DNA from: an uncultured Actinomycetes bacterium
Lineage (GTDB): Bacteria; Actinomycetota; Acidimicrobiia; IMCC26256; PALSA-555
DNA length: 49,667 nucleotides
Direction of reading: 5' to 3'
Assembly: GCA_903899845.1 (NCBI GenBank)
Contig: CAIUKV010000229.1
Location: 1-49,667 of the forward strand
The notes beneath the pieces are model-generated. The model had not been told where the DNA came from. It searched no databases and saw only the letters and a program-made list of their open reading frames with translations. The translations under genes were made by a program, and so were the position numbers. Shown here in pieces: positions 29,915 through 39,091 of this stretch; the first letter of the stretch is position 1, and each line of letters begins with the position of its first letter.

Positions 29915-31630
29915 GTGATCCGCGACAGCCTCATCGCCGCCGTCGAGGGCGCGCTCGAGCGGGCGGGACTGCCCGCCCCGGCCGGTGGCGTCGTCCTGAC
30001 CCCGGCCGAGCGGCCCGAGTTCGGCGACTGGACCACGAACGTGGCCCTGCAGGTGGCCAAGGCGGCCGGGGTGGCGCCCCGCGAGGTCGCGACCCGACTG
30101 GTGGCCGCGCTCGAGGCCGACCCGCCCGACCGTCTGGCCCGGGCCGAGGTGGCCGGCCCCGGGTTCGTCAACCTCCACCTCGACCCGGCCTGGCTCCACG
30201 ACGTGCTGCGCGCCGTCGTGGCCCGGGGCGAGCGGTTCGGCCACGGCGACGCGCTGGCCGGCTCGCGGATCAACCTCGAGTTCGTCTCGGCCAACCCCAC
30301 CGGCCCGCTGCACGCCGGCGGCGGCCGTTGGGTCGCGGTCGGCGACGCCCTCGCCAACCTGCTCGCAGCCCAGGGCGCCGAGGTGCACCGCGAGTACTAC
30401 CTCAACGACGCCGGGGTGCAGCTCGACCTGTTCGCGGCGTCGCTCCACGCGCGCTACGCGGGAACCCCGCTGCCCGAGGACGGCTACCAGGGGGAGTACC
30501 TGGTGGAGATGGCCGACCGGATGCGGGCCGAGCTCGGCGACGCGGTGGCGGTCGAGCAGGCGCGTGAGTGGGGCTACGCCGACGTGGTGGCGTCGCTGCG
30601 CCACGATCTCGGCCGGATCGGGGTGCGCTTCGACACCTGGTTCTCCGAGCGGGTGCTCCACGAGCGGGGCGACGTGGCCCGGGTGCTGGCCGCGCTCGCC
30701 GAGCGCGGGACCTCCTTCGACGCCGACGGGGCGACGTGGCTGCGGGCCACCGACTTCGGCGACCAGCGCGACCGGGTGCTGGTGAAGTCCGACGGCACCA
30801 CCACCTACCTGTGCAACGACCTCGCCTATCACGAGGACAAGTTCGCCCGGGGCTGGACCCACCTGATCGACATCTGGGGTGCCGACCACCACGGCCAGGT
30901 CAAGTCGCTCCAGGCCGGCCTCGAGGCCCTCGGCCACCCGGCCGGTGAGCCCGAGGTGCTGTTGGGCCAGCTGGTCAAGCTGATGCGGGGCGGCGAGCCG
31001 GTGCGGATCTCGAAGCGGGCCGGCACCGTCGTGACCCTCGCCGACATCCTCGACGAGGTCGATCCGGACGTGTGCCGGCTGACCTTCCTGCTCCAGGGCA
31101 TCGACACCGCGCAGACCTTCGACCTCGACGTGGTCACCGCGCAGTCGATGGACAACCCCGTGTACTACGTGCAGTACGCGCACGCCCGGATCGCCTCGAT
31201 CGCCCGCCAGGCCGCAGCGCGTGGCGTGGTGCGGCGGCCGCTGCTCGAGACGAACCTCGCGCCGCTCACCCACGAGCGCGAGCTCGACCTGCTCCGGTCG
31301 TTGGCGGTGTTCCCCGAGGTCGTGGCCGAAGCCGCGGCCCTGCGTGCGCCCCACCGGGTCACGACCTGGGTGCGCGACTTCGCGGCGCGCTTCCACGGCT
31401 TCTACCGCGACTGCCGGGTCATCTCCGACGACGCCGCGAGCACCCAGGCCCGGCTGTGGCTGGGGGAGGCGTGCCGCATCGGGCTCGCCGCGGCCCTGGC
31501 CATCCTCGGGGTCGGTGCGCCCGAGGAGATGGCCCGGCGGGCCGACGCCCCCGACGGCGCGTCCGGCGCGTCCGGCGCACACGGCGCATCCGACGACGGT
31601 GTGAACGCGGACCTCGGCGGCTCGTCGTGA
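29915..31630 (+). CDS. argS: Arginyl-tRNA synthetase
   Basis: The 571-residue class I synthetase carries PEFGDWTTNVAL in the N-terminal domain, FVSANPTGPLHAGGGRW (the HIGH motif in the HxGG form seen in actinobacterial ArgRS), YYLNDAG, and ISKRAGTVVTL as the KMSKS equivalent near residue 365. The C-terminal anticodon-binding domain contains YVQYAHARI. GTG 29915 has AAGGA at the right distance. The normal end is near APEEMARR; an extra tail of about 29 residues with an ASGASGAHGAS repeat follows. Its stop overlaps lysA (GTGA). argS-lysA-hom-thrC is the Mycobacterium order. Confidence 0.95.
   Translation: MIRDSLIAAVEGALERAGLPAPAGGVVLTPAERPEFGDWTTNVALQVAKAAGVAPREVATRLVAALEADPPDRLARAEVAGPGFVNLHLDPAWLHDVLRAVVARGERFGHGDALAGSRINLEFVSANPTGPLHAGGGRWVAVGDALANLLAAQGAEVHREYYLNDAGVQLDLFAASLHARYAGTPLPEDGYQGEYLVEMADRMRAELGDAVAVEQAREWGYADVVASLRHDLGRIGVRFDTWFSERVLHERGDVARVLAALAERGTSFDADGATWLRATDFGDQRDRVLVKSDGTTTYLCNDLAYHEDKFARGWTHLIDIWGADHHGQVKSLQAGLEALGHPAGEPEVLLGQLVKLMRGGEPVRISKRAGTVVTLADILDEVDPDVCRLTFLLQGIDTAQTFDLDVVTAQSMDNPVYYVQYAHARIASIARQAAARGVVRRPLLETNLAPLTHERELDLLRSLAVFPEVVAEAAALRAPHRVTTWVRDFAARFHGFYRDCRVISDDAASTQARLWLGEACRIGLAAALAILGVGAPEEMARRADAPDGASGASGAHGASDDGVNADLGGSS
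31556..31591 (+). repeat. 9-bp in-frame repeat x4 in the argS tail
   Basis: GGCGCGTCC twice, then GGCGCACAC and GGCGCATCC, encode the Gly-Ala-x pattern of the added ArgRS tail. Confidence 0.8.
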
Positions 31631-32907
31631 GCACGGCGCCCATCGACCGGTCGCTCGTGCCCGCAGGGCTCTGGGGCCTCGACGCCGAGGCGATCGCCAC
31701 GGAGTTCGGCACCCCGCTGTTCGTCTACGACGAGGACGCGATCCGGGAGCGGGCCCGCGCGTACGTGGCTGCGTTCGGGCCCGACGCGGTCGTCTACGCG
31801 GGCAAGGCGTTCCTGTGCGCGGCGATGGTGCGACTGGTCGCCGAGGAGGGCCTGCACCTCGACGTCGCCACCGGGGGGGAGCTCCACGTCGCGCGGCGCG
31901 CGGGCTTCCCGTCCGAACGGATCGTCCTGCACGGCAACAACAAGAGCGACGACGAGATCCGGGCTGCGCTCGACGCCGGGGTGGGGCGCATCGTCGCCGA
32001 CTCGCACGACGAGATCGACCGGCTCGAGCGCATCGGTGCCGAGACCGGCACCGCGCCCCGGGTCCTCGTCCGGGTCACGCCGGGCGTGGAGGCCCACACC
32101 CACGAGTACATCGAGACGGGCACCGAGGCGTCGAAGTTCGGCTTCACGGTCACCGGTGGGGTGGCCCGCGACGCGGCGCTGCGGGTCGCGGCGTCGCCGC
32201 GGCTCGACCTGGTCGGGCTGCACTGCCACATCGGCTCGCAGATCTACGCGCTCGACTCCTACGCACGGGCCACCCGCATCGTGCTGACGCTCGTGCGCGA
32301 CCTGCACGATCGGGGCGTGCCGGTTCCCGAGTGCAACCTCGGAGGAGGGCTCGGGGCCCGGTACCTCGCCGACGATCCGGTGCTCGACGTCGGCGCCTAC
32401 GCGCGGGTGCTCCACGAGGCCGTGGCCTCGGCGGCGACCGAGGTCGGCGTGCCGGTCCCCCGCATCATGGTGGAGCCGGGCCGGTCGATCGTCGCCGGCG
32501 CGGCGATCACCCTCTACCGGGTCGGGACGGTCAAGGTCATCCCCGGGATCGGCACCTACGTCGCCGTCGACGGCGGCATGAGCGACAACCCCCGGCCGGT
32601 CCTCTACGGCGCCGGGTACGAGGCCTACCTGCCCACCCGCCCCGACGCCCCCCGCGACCTCGCCTGCACCGTGGTGGGGAAGCACTGCGAGCAGGGCGAC
32701 GTGGTCGTCGCCGACGCCCACCTGCCCGCCGACGTCACGGTGGGCGATCTCCTCGCCACCCCCGCGACCGGGGCCTACGGCTACTCGATGGCCTCGACCT
32801 ACAACAAGGTGCCGCGGCCGGCGGTGGTCTTCGTCCGGGACGGGGCGCCCCGCCTGGTGGTGCGCCGGGAGACCCTGGACGACCTCCTCCGGCTGGACGT
32901 CGGGTGA
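31627..32907 (+). CDS. lysA: Diaminopimelate decarboxylase
   Basis: The 426-residue fold type III PLP enzyme has the lysine in VVYAGKAF (K60), LHLDVATGGEL, LHGNNKSD, the HIGSQ loop, the Gly-rich phosphate loop NLGGGLG, EPGRSIVAGA, and the second-subunit GKHCEQGD and YGYSMAS. It converts meso-diaminopimelate to lysine. It is translationally coupled to argS and to hom by GTGA overlaps on both sides. Confidence 0.96.
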   Translation: MSTAPIDRSLVPAGLWGLDAEAIATEFGTPLFVYDEDAIRERARAYVAAFGPDAVVYAGKAFLCAAMVRLVAEEGLHLDVATGGELHVARRAGFPSERIVLHGNNKSDDEIRAALDAGVGRIVADSHDEIDRLERIGAETGTAPRVLVRVTPGVEAHTHEYIETGTEASKFGFTVTGGVARDAALRVAASPRLDLVGLHCHIGSQIYALDSYARATRIVLTLVRDLHDRGVPVPECNLGGGLGARYLADDPVLDVGAYARVLHEAVASAATEVGVPVPRIMVEPGRSIVAGAAITLYRVGTVKVIPGIGTYVAVDGGMSDNPRPVLYGAGYEAYLPTRPDAPRDLACTVVGKHCEQGDVVVADAHLPADVTVGDLLATPATGAYGYSMASTYNKVPRPAVVFVRDGAPRLVVRRETLDDLLRLDVG

Positions 32908-34214
32908 CCGGGCAGACTGTGGCCGTGACCGATCGTGTGCGGGTGGGGCTCCTCGGGTGCGGCAACGTCGGGGCGGCGCTCGTGCGCCTCGTCGCCGGGC
33001 ACGCCGACCTGATCGCCGCCCGGGCCGGGGCTCGGGTCGAGATCACCCGGGTGGCGGTGCGGGACCTGACCCGGACCCGCGACCTGCCGCTCCCGGCCGC
33101 AGTCTTCACCGACGACCCCGCCGCCGTGGTGCGCGATCCCGACATCGACGTCGTGGTCGAGGTGATGGGTGGCGTCGAGCCCGCCCGCGAGCTCATCGAG
33201 ACCGCGCTGCGAGCGGGCCGGCCGGTCGTGACCGCGAACAAGGAGCTCATCGCCCGCGACGGACCCGATCTCCTGCGCCGGGCCGCCGAGTCCGGGGTCG
33301 ACCTGCTGTTCGAGGCGTCGGTGGCCGGGGGCATCCCGCTCATCCGGCCGCTGCGGGAGTCGCTCGCCGGTGACCGGATCCGGCGGGTGCTCGGCATCGT
33401 CAACGGCACCACCAACTACATCCTCACCCGGATGACCGAGGACGGCTCGACCTTCGCCGACGCGCTGGCGGAAGCCCAGCGGCTCGGGTACGCCGAGGCC
33501 GATCCGACCGCCGACGTCGAGGGCTTCGACGCCGCCGCGAAGGCGGCGATCATCGCCACGATCGCGTTCGGCGCGCCGGTCGGACCCGACGCGGTCTACC
33601 GCGAGGGCATCACCGGGGTGACCGACGACGACATCCGCTCGGCCCGCTCGCTCGGCTACGTCGTGAAGCTGCTCGCAGTGGCCGAGGCGGTGGGCGACGA
33701 GATCGCGGTGCGGGTGCATCCGGCCCTGGTCCCGGTGCACCACCCGCTCGCCTCGGTCCGCGACGCGTTCAACGCCGTGTTCATCGAGGCCGACGCGGTC
33801 GGCGAGCTGATGCTCTACGGCCGCGGGGCCGGCGGCGACCCCACGGCGTCGGCCGTGCTCGGTGACCTCGTCGACGCCTGCCGCAACCTCGTGGCCGGAG
33901 CCCGCGGCGCGACCATCGGCGAGCTGGTGCCCCGGGCGGTGCGGCCCATGGCCGAGACCGAGTCGCCGTTCTCCGTGCTCATCGAGGCAGCCGACCGGCC
34001 CGGCGTGCTCGCCGAGATCGCGACCCGGTTCGGGAGGCACGGGGTGTCGATCAAGTCGATGGAGCAGCGGGGCCTCGGCGCCGGCGCCCGCCTCGTGTTC
34101 ATCACCCACCGGGCCCGGGAGGCTGACCTCCGCGCGACCCTCGACGCGCTCCGCGACGTCGACGTCGTGCAGCGGGTGGGATCGGTGATCCGCGTGGTCG
34201 GCGAGGAGGACTGA
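32904..34214 (+). CDS. hom: Homoserine dehydrogenase
   Basis: The 436-residue protein has a dinucleotide-binding GLLGCGNVGAAL, VVTANKELIA, FEASVAGGIPLI, NGTTNYILTRM and the catalytic region EAQRLGYAEADPTADVEGFDAAAK. A C-terminal ACT domain (VLIEAADRPGVLAEIA onward) suggests feedback control by threonine. It reduces aspartate semialdehyde to homoserine. GTG 32904 overlaps the lysA stop; GTG 32925 is an alternative start. thrC follows with no gap. Confidence 0.96.
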   Translation: MTGQTVAVTDRVRVGLLGCGNVGAALVRLVAGHADLIAARAGARVEITRVAVRDLTRTRDLPLPAAVFTDDPAAVVRDPDIDVVVEVMGGVEPARELIETALRAGRPVVTANKELIARDGPDLLRRAAESGVDLLFEASVAGGIPLIRPLRESLAGDRIRRVLGIVNGTTNYILTRMTEDGSTFADALAEAQRLGYAEADPTADVEGFDAAAKAAIIATIAFGAPVGPDAVYREGITGVTDDDIRSARSLGYVVKLLAVAEAVGDEIAVRVHPALVPVHHPLASVRDAFNAVFIEADAVGELMLYGRGAGGDPTASAVLGDLVDACRNLVAGARGATIGELVPRAVRPMAETESPFSVLIEAADRPGVLAEIATRFGRHGVSIKSMEQRGLGAGARLVFITHRAREADLRATLDALRDVDVVQRVGSVIRVVGEED

Positions 34215-35285
34215 GTGGACCGGCCGTACGGATCCGCGTGGCCGGGCCTGATCGAGGCCTTCCGCGACCGCCTCCCCGTGACCGACCGCACGCCGGTGGT
34301 CACGTTGCTCGAGGGGAACACGCCCCTCGTCGACGCCCCCCGCCTGGCCCAGCGCACCGGCGTCGCGAGCGTGCGCCTCAAGGTGGAGGGAGCCAACCCC
34401 ACCGGGTCGTTCAAGGACCGGGGCATGACGATGGCGGTGTCCACCGCGGTGGAGCGGGGCAAGAAGGTCGTGATCTGCGCCTCCACCGGCAACACGTCGG
34501 CGTCGGCCGCGGCGTACGCGGCCCGGGCCGGCCTGATCTGCGCGGTCGTGCTCCCGGCCGGCCAGATCGCCCTCGGCAAGCTGGCCCAGGCCCTGATCCA
34601 CGGTGCGAAGGTCGTGCCGGTGGAGGGCACGTTCGACGACGCGCTCGACATCGTGCGGGCGCTGGGCGAGCAGCCCGGCGTCGAGGTGGTCAACTCGGTC
34701 AACCCGGTGCGGATCGAGGGCCAGAAGACCGCCGCGTTCGAGATCGTCGCCGCGCTCGGTGACGCGCCCTCGGTGCACTGCATCCCGGTGGGCAACGCCG
34801 GCAACATCACCGCGTACTGGCGCGGGTACTGCGAGGACCTCGATGCCGGCAACGCCGGGCGCCGCCCCCGCATGCTCGGGTGGCAGGCCGCCGGTGCGGC
34901 GCCGATCGTGACCGGCGCGCGGGTCCCCAAGCCCCAGACGATCGCCACCGCGATCCAGATCGGCAACCCGGCGTCGTGGGACGGCGCCCTCGCCGCCCGC
35001 GACGAGTCGGGTGGGCACATCGGCGCGGTCACCGACGACGAGATCCTTGCGGCGTACCGGACGCTGGCCGCCGACGAGGGCGTCTTCGTGGAGCCGGCGT
35101 CGGCCGCGTCGGTCGCCGGACTGCTGCGGGCCGCCGAGGAGGGCCGGCTCGCCGCCGACGACGTCGTGGTCTGCACGGTCACCGGTCACGGGCTCAAGGA
35201 CCCGCAGCGGGCCATCAGCCAGGTGGAGGTGGGCGAGGCGGTGCCCGCGTCCGTCGATGCGGTCGGTGAGGTGATCGGCCTGTGA
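34215..35285 (+). CDS. thrC: Threonine synthase
   Basis: The 356-residue PLP enzyme has LLEGNTPLV, the PLP lysine K67 in [24 protein letters not shown], the phosphate loop [11 protein letters not shown], and [11 protein letters not shown]. It makes threonine from O-phosphohomoserine. It begins immediately after the hom stop (TGA GTG). The usual next gene, thrB (homoserine kinase of the GHMP family), is absent; an SDR gene overlaps its stop instead. Confidence 0.96.
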   Translation: MDRPYGSAWPGLIEAFRDRLPVTDRTPVVTLLEGNTPLVDAPRLAQRTGVASVRLKVEGANPTGSFKDRGMTMAVSTAVERGKKVVICASTGNTSASAAAYAARAGLICAVVLPAGQIALGKLAQALIHGAKVVPVEGTFDDALDIVRALGEQPGVEVVNSVNPVRIEGQKTAAFEIVAALGDAPSVHCIPVGNAGNITAYWRGYCEDLDAGNAGRRPRMLGWQAAGAAPIVTGARVPKPQTIATAIQIGNPASWDGALAARDESGGHIGAVTDDEILAAYRTLAADEGVFVEPASAASVAGLLRAAEEGRLAADDVVVCTVTGHGLKDPQRAISQVEVGEAVPASVDAVGEVIGL

Positions 35286-36070
35286 GCGGGTCGCCCCGGC
35301 CGGTCGCGCTGGTCACCGGCGCCTCGTCGGGCATCGGCGAGTCGTTCGCCCACGCGCTCGCCCGGCGGGGGCACGATCTCGTCCTGGTCGCCCGGCGGGG
35401 GGCCGTGCTCGAGGATCTCGCGGCCCGGCTGCGCGCCGAGCGCGGGATCGCGGTGGAGGTGTGCGCCGCCGACCTGGCCACCCCCGGAGGCACGGCGCAG
35501 GTGGCCGAGCGTTGCGCCGATCCCGACCGGCCGCTCGACCTCCTCGTCAACAACGCCGGGGTGGGCACGATGGGGCAGTTCTGGGCGCTGCCCGCGGCGG
35601 GGGAGCTGGGTCAGGTCGCGCTCAACGTCGTCGCCCTCGTGCACCTCACCCATGCCGCCCTCGGCCCGATGGTGCAGCGAGGCCGGGGCGGGGTCATCAA
35701 CGTGTCGTCGATCAGCGCGTACCAGCCCATCCCCCGCCACGCGACCTACGGGGCCACCAAGGCGTTCGTCTCGAGCTTCACCAATGCGGTGCACGAGGAG
35801 CTCCGGGGCACCGGGGTGAAGATGATGGTGCTCGCCCCCGGCTACACCCGGACCAACTTCCAGGCCGACGGCTTCGACCCGCAGCACCTGCCCGAGTTCG
35901 TCTGGCAGCAGCCCGACGAGGTGGTGGCCACCGCCCTGACGGCCTACGACCGGGGCCGGGCCGTGTGCGTCACCGGGATCCTCAACGTGGCCGCGGTCGC
36001 GGCGACGAAGGTGCTCCCCGCCGCCGCCAGCCGCAAGGTCGCCGGTTTCGTCACCCGGCGGGCCTACTGA
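35282..36070 (+). CDS. Short-chain dehydrogenase/reductase (DltE/YqjQ-like)
   Basis: The 262-residue SDR has [24 protein letters not shown] (Arg pair after strand 2, favouring NADP(H)), NNAGVG, the catalytic Ser of NVSSISAYQ and Y-x3-K in ATYGATKAF. After PGYTRTNFQ there is a hydrophobic C-terminus. The profile is that of the COG0300 SDRs that act on lipids or sterols. GTGA overlap with thrC means it uses the aspartate-operon transcript, although its function is unlikely to be in threonine synthesis. Confidence 0.9.
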   Translation: MSGSPRPVALVTGASSGIGESFAHALARRGHDLVLVARRGAVLEDLAARLRAERGIAVEVCAADLATPGGTAQVAERCADPDRPLDLLVNNAGVGTMGQFWALPAAGELGQVALNVVALVHLTHAALGPMVQRGRGGVINVSSISAYQPIPRHATYGATKAFVSSFTNAVHEELRGTGVKMMVLAPGYTRTNFQADGFDPQHLPEFVWQQPDEVVATALTAYDRGRAVCVTGILNVAAVAATKVLPAAASRKVAGFVTRRAY

Positions 36071-36092
36071 GGACGGCCCGGGTCCCGTCGCC

Positions 36093-37583
36093 GTGACGGT
36101 CTCGGCGGCCGTCCGCCGCCACGCACGCGAGCGGCCCGACGCCCCGGCCTTCGTCACCGCCGACGACCGGCTCACCTGGTCCGAGTACGACGCGTGGGCC
36201 GACCGTCTCGCCGTGGTGCTGCGGGGGACGGGCGCCGACGGCGACCGCGTCGCCGTGCTGCTGCCCGACGGGCCGGCGGTCCACGCCGCGTACCTGGCGG
36301 TGGAGCGGGCGGGTCGCGTGATCGTGGGCATCGGCCCCCGAGCGGGGGAGCGTGAGATCGCCCACCTCGTGGGTCTCACCGGCGCGCAGGCCCTGGTCAC
36401 CGACCGTCCCGAGATCGCGGTCGGGCTCGGCCTCGACGCGATCGACCCGGTCCCGGCCCGGACCGGGGACCCGTCGCGACCCGGGCCCGACCTCGCGGAC
36501 CCGTCCGACCTCTGGCTGTTGAACTCGACCTCGGGGACCACGGGGCTGCCCAAGTGCGTGATGCACGACCAGCAGCGGTGGTTCGCCTTCCACGAGCTCG
36601 CGGTCGGGGCGGGGGCGCTCGGGCCCGACGACGTGTTCATGAGCGTGGTGCCCGCCCCGTTCGGATTCGGCATCTGGACCGCGCACGTCACGCCGACCCT
36701 CCTCGGCGCACCCACTGTCGTGATGCCCCGGTTCGAGCCCGATGCCGCCCTCGCCCTGATGGCCCGTGAGCGGGTGTCGGTGCTCGCCGCGGTCTCGACC
36801 CAGTTCGTGATGCTGCTCGACGCGCCGACGCTCGCCGAGCACGACCTGGCGCATCTGCGGGTGCTGTTCACCGGTGGCGAGATGGTGCCGGCCGCCCGGG
36901 CCGCGGAGTTCGAGGCGCGCACGGGGTGCGCCGTGCTGCAGTTCTACGGATCCAACGAGACCGGGGCCCTGAGCCGCACGACGCTCGACGATCCCCGCGA
37001 CCGTCGACTGCGGACCGCCGGACGGGTGATCCCGTCGATGCAGGTCCGGCTCCTCGACGACGACGCCGACGTCACCGCGACCGGCGGACCCGGCGTCGCC
37101 GCGTGCCGCGGACCGCTGAACTGCCTCGGCTACTACGGCGACGCGTCGGCGAACCGGGAGCTCTACACCGCGGACGGCTGGATGCGTACGGGCGACGTCT
37201 GCACCGTCGACCCCGACGGCTACGTCACGGTCGTGGGCCGAGCGTCCGACTTCATCATCCGGGGCGGCAAGAACATCAGCGCCGCGCAGGTCGAGGACGA
37301 GGTGGGGTCGCACCCGGCGGTGGCGCTCGCGGCCGCCGTGGCCATGCCCGATCCGGTGTTCGGTGAGCGGGTCTGCGTGTACGTGGAGGCACCCCCGGGC
37401 GCCACCGCCCCCGACCTCGACGCGTTGCGGGCCCACCTGGCCGACCGGGGCGTCGGCAAGGAGCTCTGGCCCGAGCGGCTGATCGTGCTCGACGCGCTCC
37501 CGCGCGCCTCCGGCGGCAAGATCGCCAAGGGTGCGCTGCGCGACGACCTCCGCCGGCGCCTTGCCGCGGAGGCGACGCCGTGA
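36093..37583 (+). CDS. AMP-dependent acyl/aryl-CoA synthetase-like ligase
   Basis: The 496-residue ANL-superfamily enzyme has the P-loop STSGTTGLPKCVMH, the YGSNETG motif (A5), DGWMRTGDVCTVDPDGYVTVVGRASDFII (A7-A8) and the C-terminal catalytic lysine in ASGGKIAKGALR. It activates a carboxylate as an acyl-AMP and then loads CoA or another thiol. The substrate could be an aryl or fatty acid; the neighbouring esterase and SDR suggest lipid or aromatic catabolism. It starts at a GTG 22 bases after the SDR stop, and its own stop overlaps the esterase start (GTGA). Confidence 0.9.
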   Translation: MTVSAAVRRHARERPDAPAFVTADDRLTWSEYDAWADRLAVVLRGTGADGDRVAVLLPDGPAVHAAYLAVERAGRVIVGIGPRAGEREIAHLVGLTGAQALVTDRPEIAVGLGLDAIDPVPARTGDPSRPGPDLADPSDLWLLNSTSGTTGLPKCVMHDQQRWFAFHELAVGAGALGPDDVFMSVVPAPFGFGIWTAHVTPTLLGAPTVVMPRFEPDAALALMARERVSVLAAVSTQFVMLLDAPTLAEHDLAHLRVLFTGGEMVPAARAAEFEARTGCAVLQFYGSNETGALSRTTLDDPRDRRLRTAGRVIPSMQVRLLDDDADVTATGGPGVAACRGPLNCLGYYGDASANRELYTADGWMRTGDVCTVDPDGYVTVVGRASDFIIRGGKNISAAQVEDEVGSHPAVALAAAVAMPDPVFGERVCVYVEAPPGATAPDLDALRAHLADRGVGKELWPERLIVLDALPRASGGKIAKGALRDDLRRRLAAEATP

Positions 37584-39082
37584 CCCCGTTGCGGGTCGAG
37601 ACCGCATCGGGGTGGATCGCGGGCGACCGGGTCACGGACCCCGCCGGCTCGCCGCTGCTGCGCTTCCTCGGGGTTCCGTACGCCGCGCCGCCGGTGGGGG
37701 CGCGGCGCTGGCGCGCGCCGGTGCCGCCCGCCCCCTGGACGGGGGTGCGTCCGGCCCGGTCGTTCGGTCCGGCGCCGCCCCAGGCCGGGTCGGTCCCGTC
37801 GCGTCTGCCGCCGTTCCACGTCGCCGACCAGAGCGAGGACTGCCTGACCGTCAACGTCTGGACGCCGGCCCGGTCCGGCCGTCGTGCGGTCCTGGTGTGG
37901 CTCCACGGGGGCGCATACCTGTCCGGCGGGACCGCCATGGGGGTCTTCGACGGGGCCCGACTGGCGGCCGAGCACGACGTGGTGGTGGTCACCGTCGGCT
38001 ACCGACTCGGCGCGCTGGGGTACCTCCGGATCGACGCCGAGGAGGACGGGGCCGACGACTGCGGCCTGCGGGACCAGGTCGCCGCGCTGGCGTGGGTGGA
38101 GGCGCACGCCGCGGCGTTCGGCGGCGACCCGGCGAACGTGACCGTGTTCGGCGAGTCGGCCGGCGGCGGCTCGGTGCTCCACCTCTGCGCGCTCCGCGAC
38201 CGACCGGCGTTCCGGCGGGCGATCGTGCAGAGTGGCGAGCCCCGGACCCTCACGACGGAGCTCGCGGTTCGCGTGCGCGACGCGTTCCTCCGGGAGCTCG
38301 GGCTGGACCCGGCCGCCGCCGACGTCCTGGACCGGGCCCGTCGCCGCCCCGTCGACGCGGTGCTCGCGGCCCAGGCCGCCGTGGTCGCGACCCTCGCCGG
38401 GCCGACCGGGCTGATGCCGTTCCACCCCACCTTCACGGCCGACCTGGTGGACCTCGACCCGATCGACGCGTGCGCGGCCGGACGGACGCGGGGCGTCGAC
38501 CTCGTCATCGGGACGTGCCGCGACGAGCTCAGCCTCTGGCCCGATCCCCGGGCTCGGGACCTCGACGACGCCGGGCTGCTCCGCCTGCTGGACCGCCTCG
38601 CCGGGGGCCGGGGTGACCCCGACCGGATCCTCGCCGCCTATCGGGACGGGCGTCCCGACCGACCGGCGGCCGACGTGTGGTCGGCGGCGCGGACCGATGC
38701 GGTGCTGCGGGTGCCGGCGCTGCGGGTGGCCGACGCCCACGCCGCCGCCGGCAACCGGGCCTTCGTCTACCGCTTCGACTGGGAGGCTCCGGACATCGGC
38801 GCCGCCCACGCGGTGGACCTGCCCTTCACCTTCGGCACCTTCGCGCGAGACGGCTGGGGTACCGCCGTGGGGGCCGACCGGCGTCCGGACGAGGCCGAGC
38901 ACCTGGGACGGGTGCTGCGCGGCGCGTGGTGTGGGTTCGCCGCCACGGGAACGCCGAGTCATCCCGATCTCCCCGGGTGGCCCGTGCACGACGCCTGCAC
39001 CCGCCCGACGGCCTGCTTCGACGCGGCGCCGCGGGTCGTCGACGATCCGGCGGGAGCCGAGCGGGCGGTCTGGTCCGACTGA
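37580..39082 (+). CDS. Carboxylesterase type B family
   Basis: The 500-residue alpha/beta hydrolase has FLGVPYAAPPVG, SEDCLTVNVW, the oxyanion-hole LVWLHGGAYLSG, and the nucleophile elbow VFGESAGGGSVLH with the catalytic Ser. The later acidic and His residues fit DLVIGTCRDE and AHAVDLPFTFG. It hydrolyses carboxylic esters. No signal peptide is present. Translational coupling with the acyl ligase suggests that it releases an acid that the ligase then activates. It converges on the sugar dehydrogenase gene, with 9 bases between stops. Confidence 0.9.
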   Translation: MTPLRVETASGWIAGDRVTDPAGSPLLRFLGVPYAAPPVGARRWRAPVPPAPWTGVRPARSFGPAPPQAGSVPSRLPPFHVADQSEDCLTVNVWTPARSGRRAVLVWLHGGAYLSGGTAMGVFDGARLAAEHDVVVVTVGYRLGALGYLRIDAEEDGADDCGLRDQVAALAWVEAHAAAFGGDPANVTVFGESAGGGSVLHLCALRDRPAFRRAIVQSGEPRTLTTELAVRVRDAFLRELGLDPAAADVLDRARRRPVDAVLAAQAAVVATLAGPTGLMPFHPTFTADLVDLDPIDACAAGRTRGVDLVIGTCRDELSLWPDPRARDLDDAGLLRLLDRLAGGRGDPDRILAAYRDGRPDRPAADVWSAARTDAVLRVPALRVADAHAAAGNRAFVYRFDWEAPDIGAAHAVDLPFTFGTFARDGWGTAVGADRRPDEAEHLGRVLRGAWCGFAATGTPSHPDLPGWPVHDACTRPTACFDAAPRVVDDPAGAERAVWSD

Positions 39083-39091
39083 CGGCGCGCC

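Noticed and set aside
30280-30340. Loss of the HIGH motif in ArgRS (HAGG instead of HVGH)
   Set aside because: Actinobacterial ArgRS proteins commonly have HIGG at this place, so this is a lineage trait and not inactivation.
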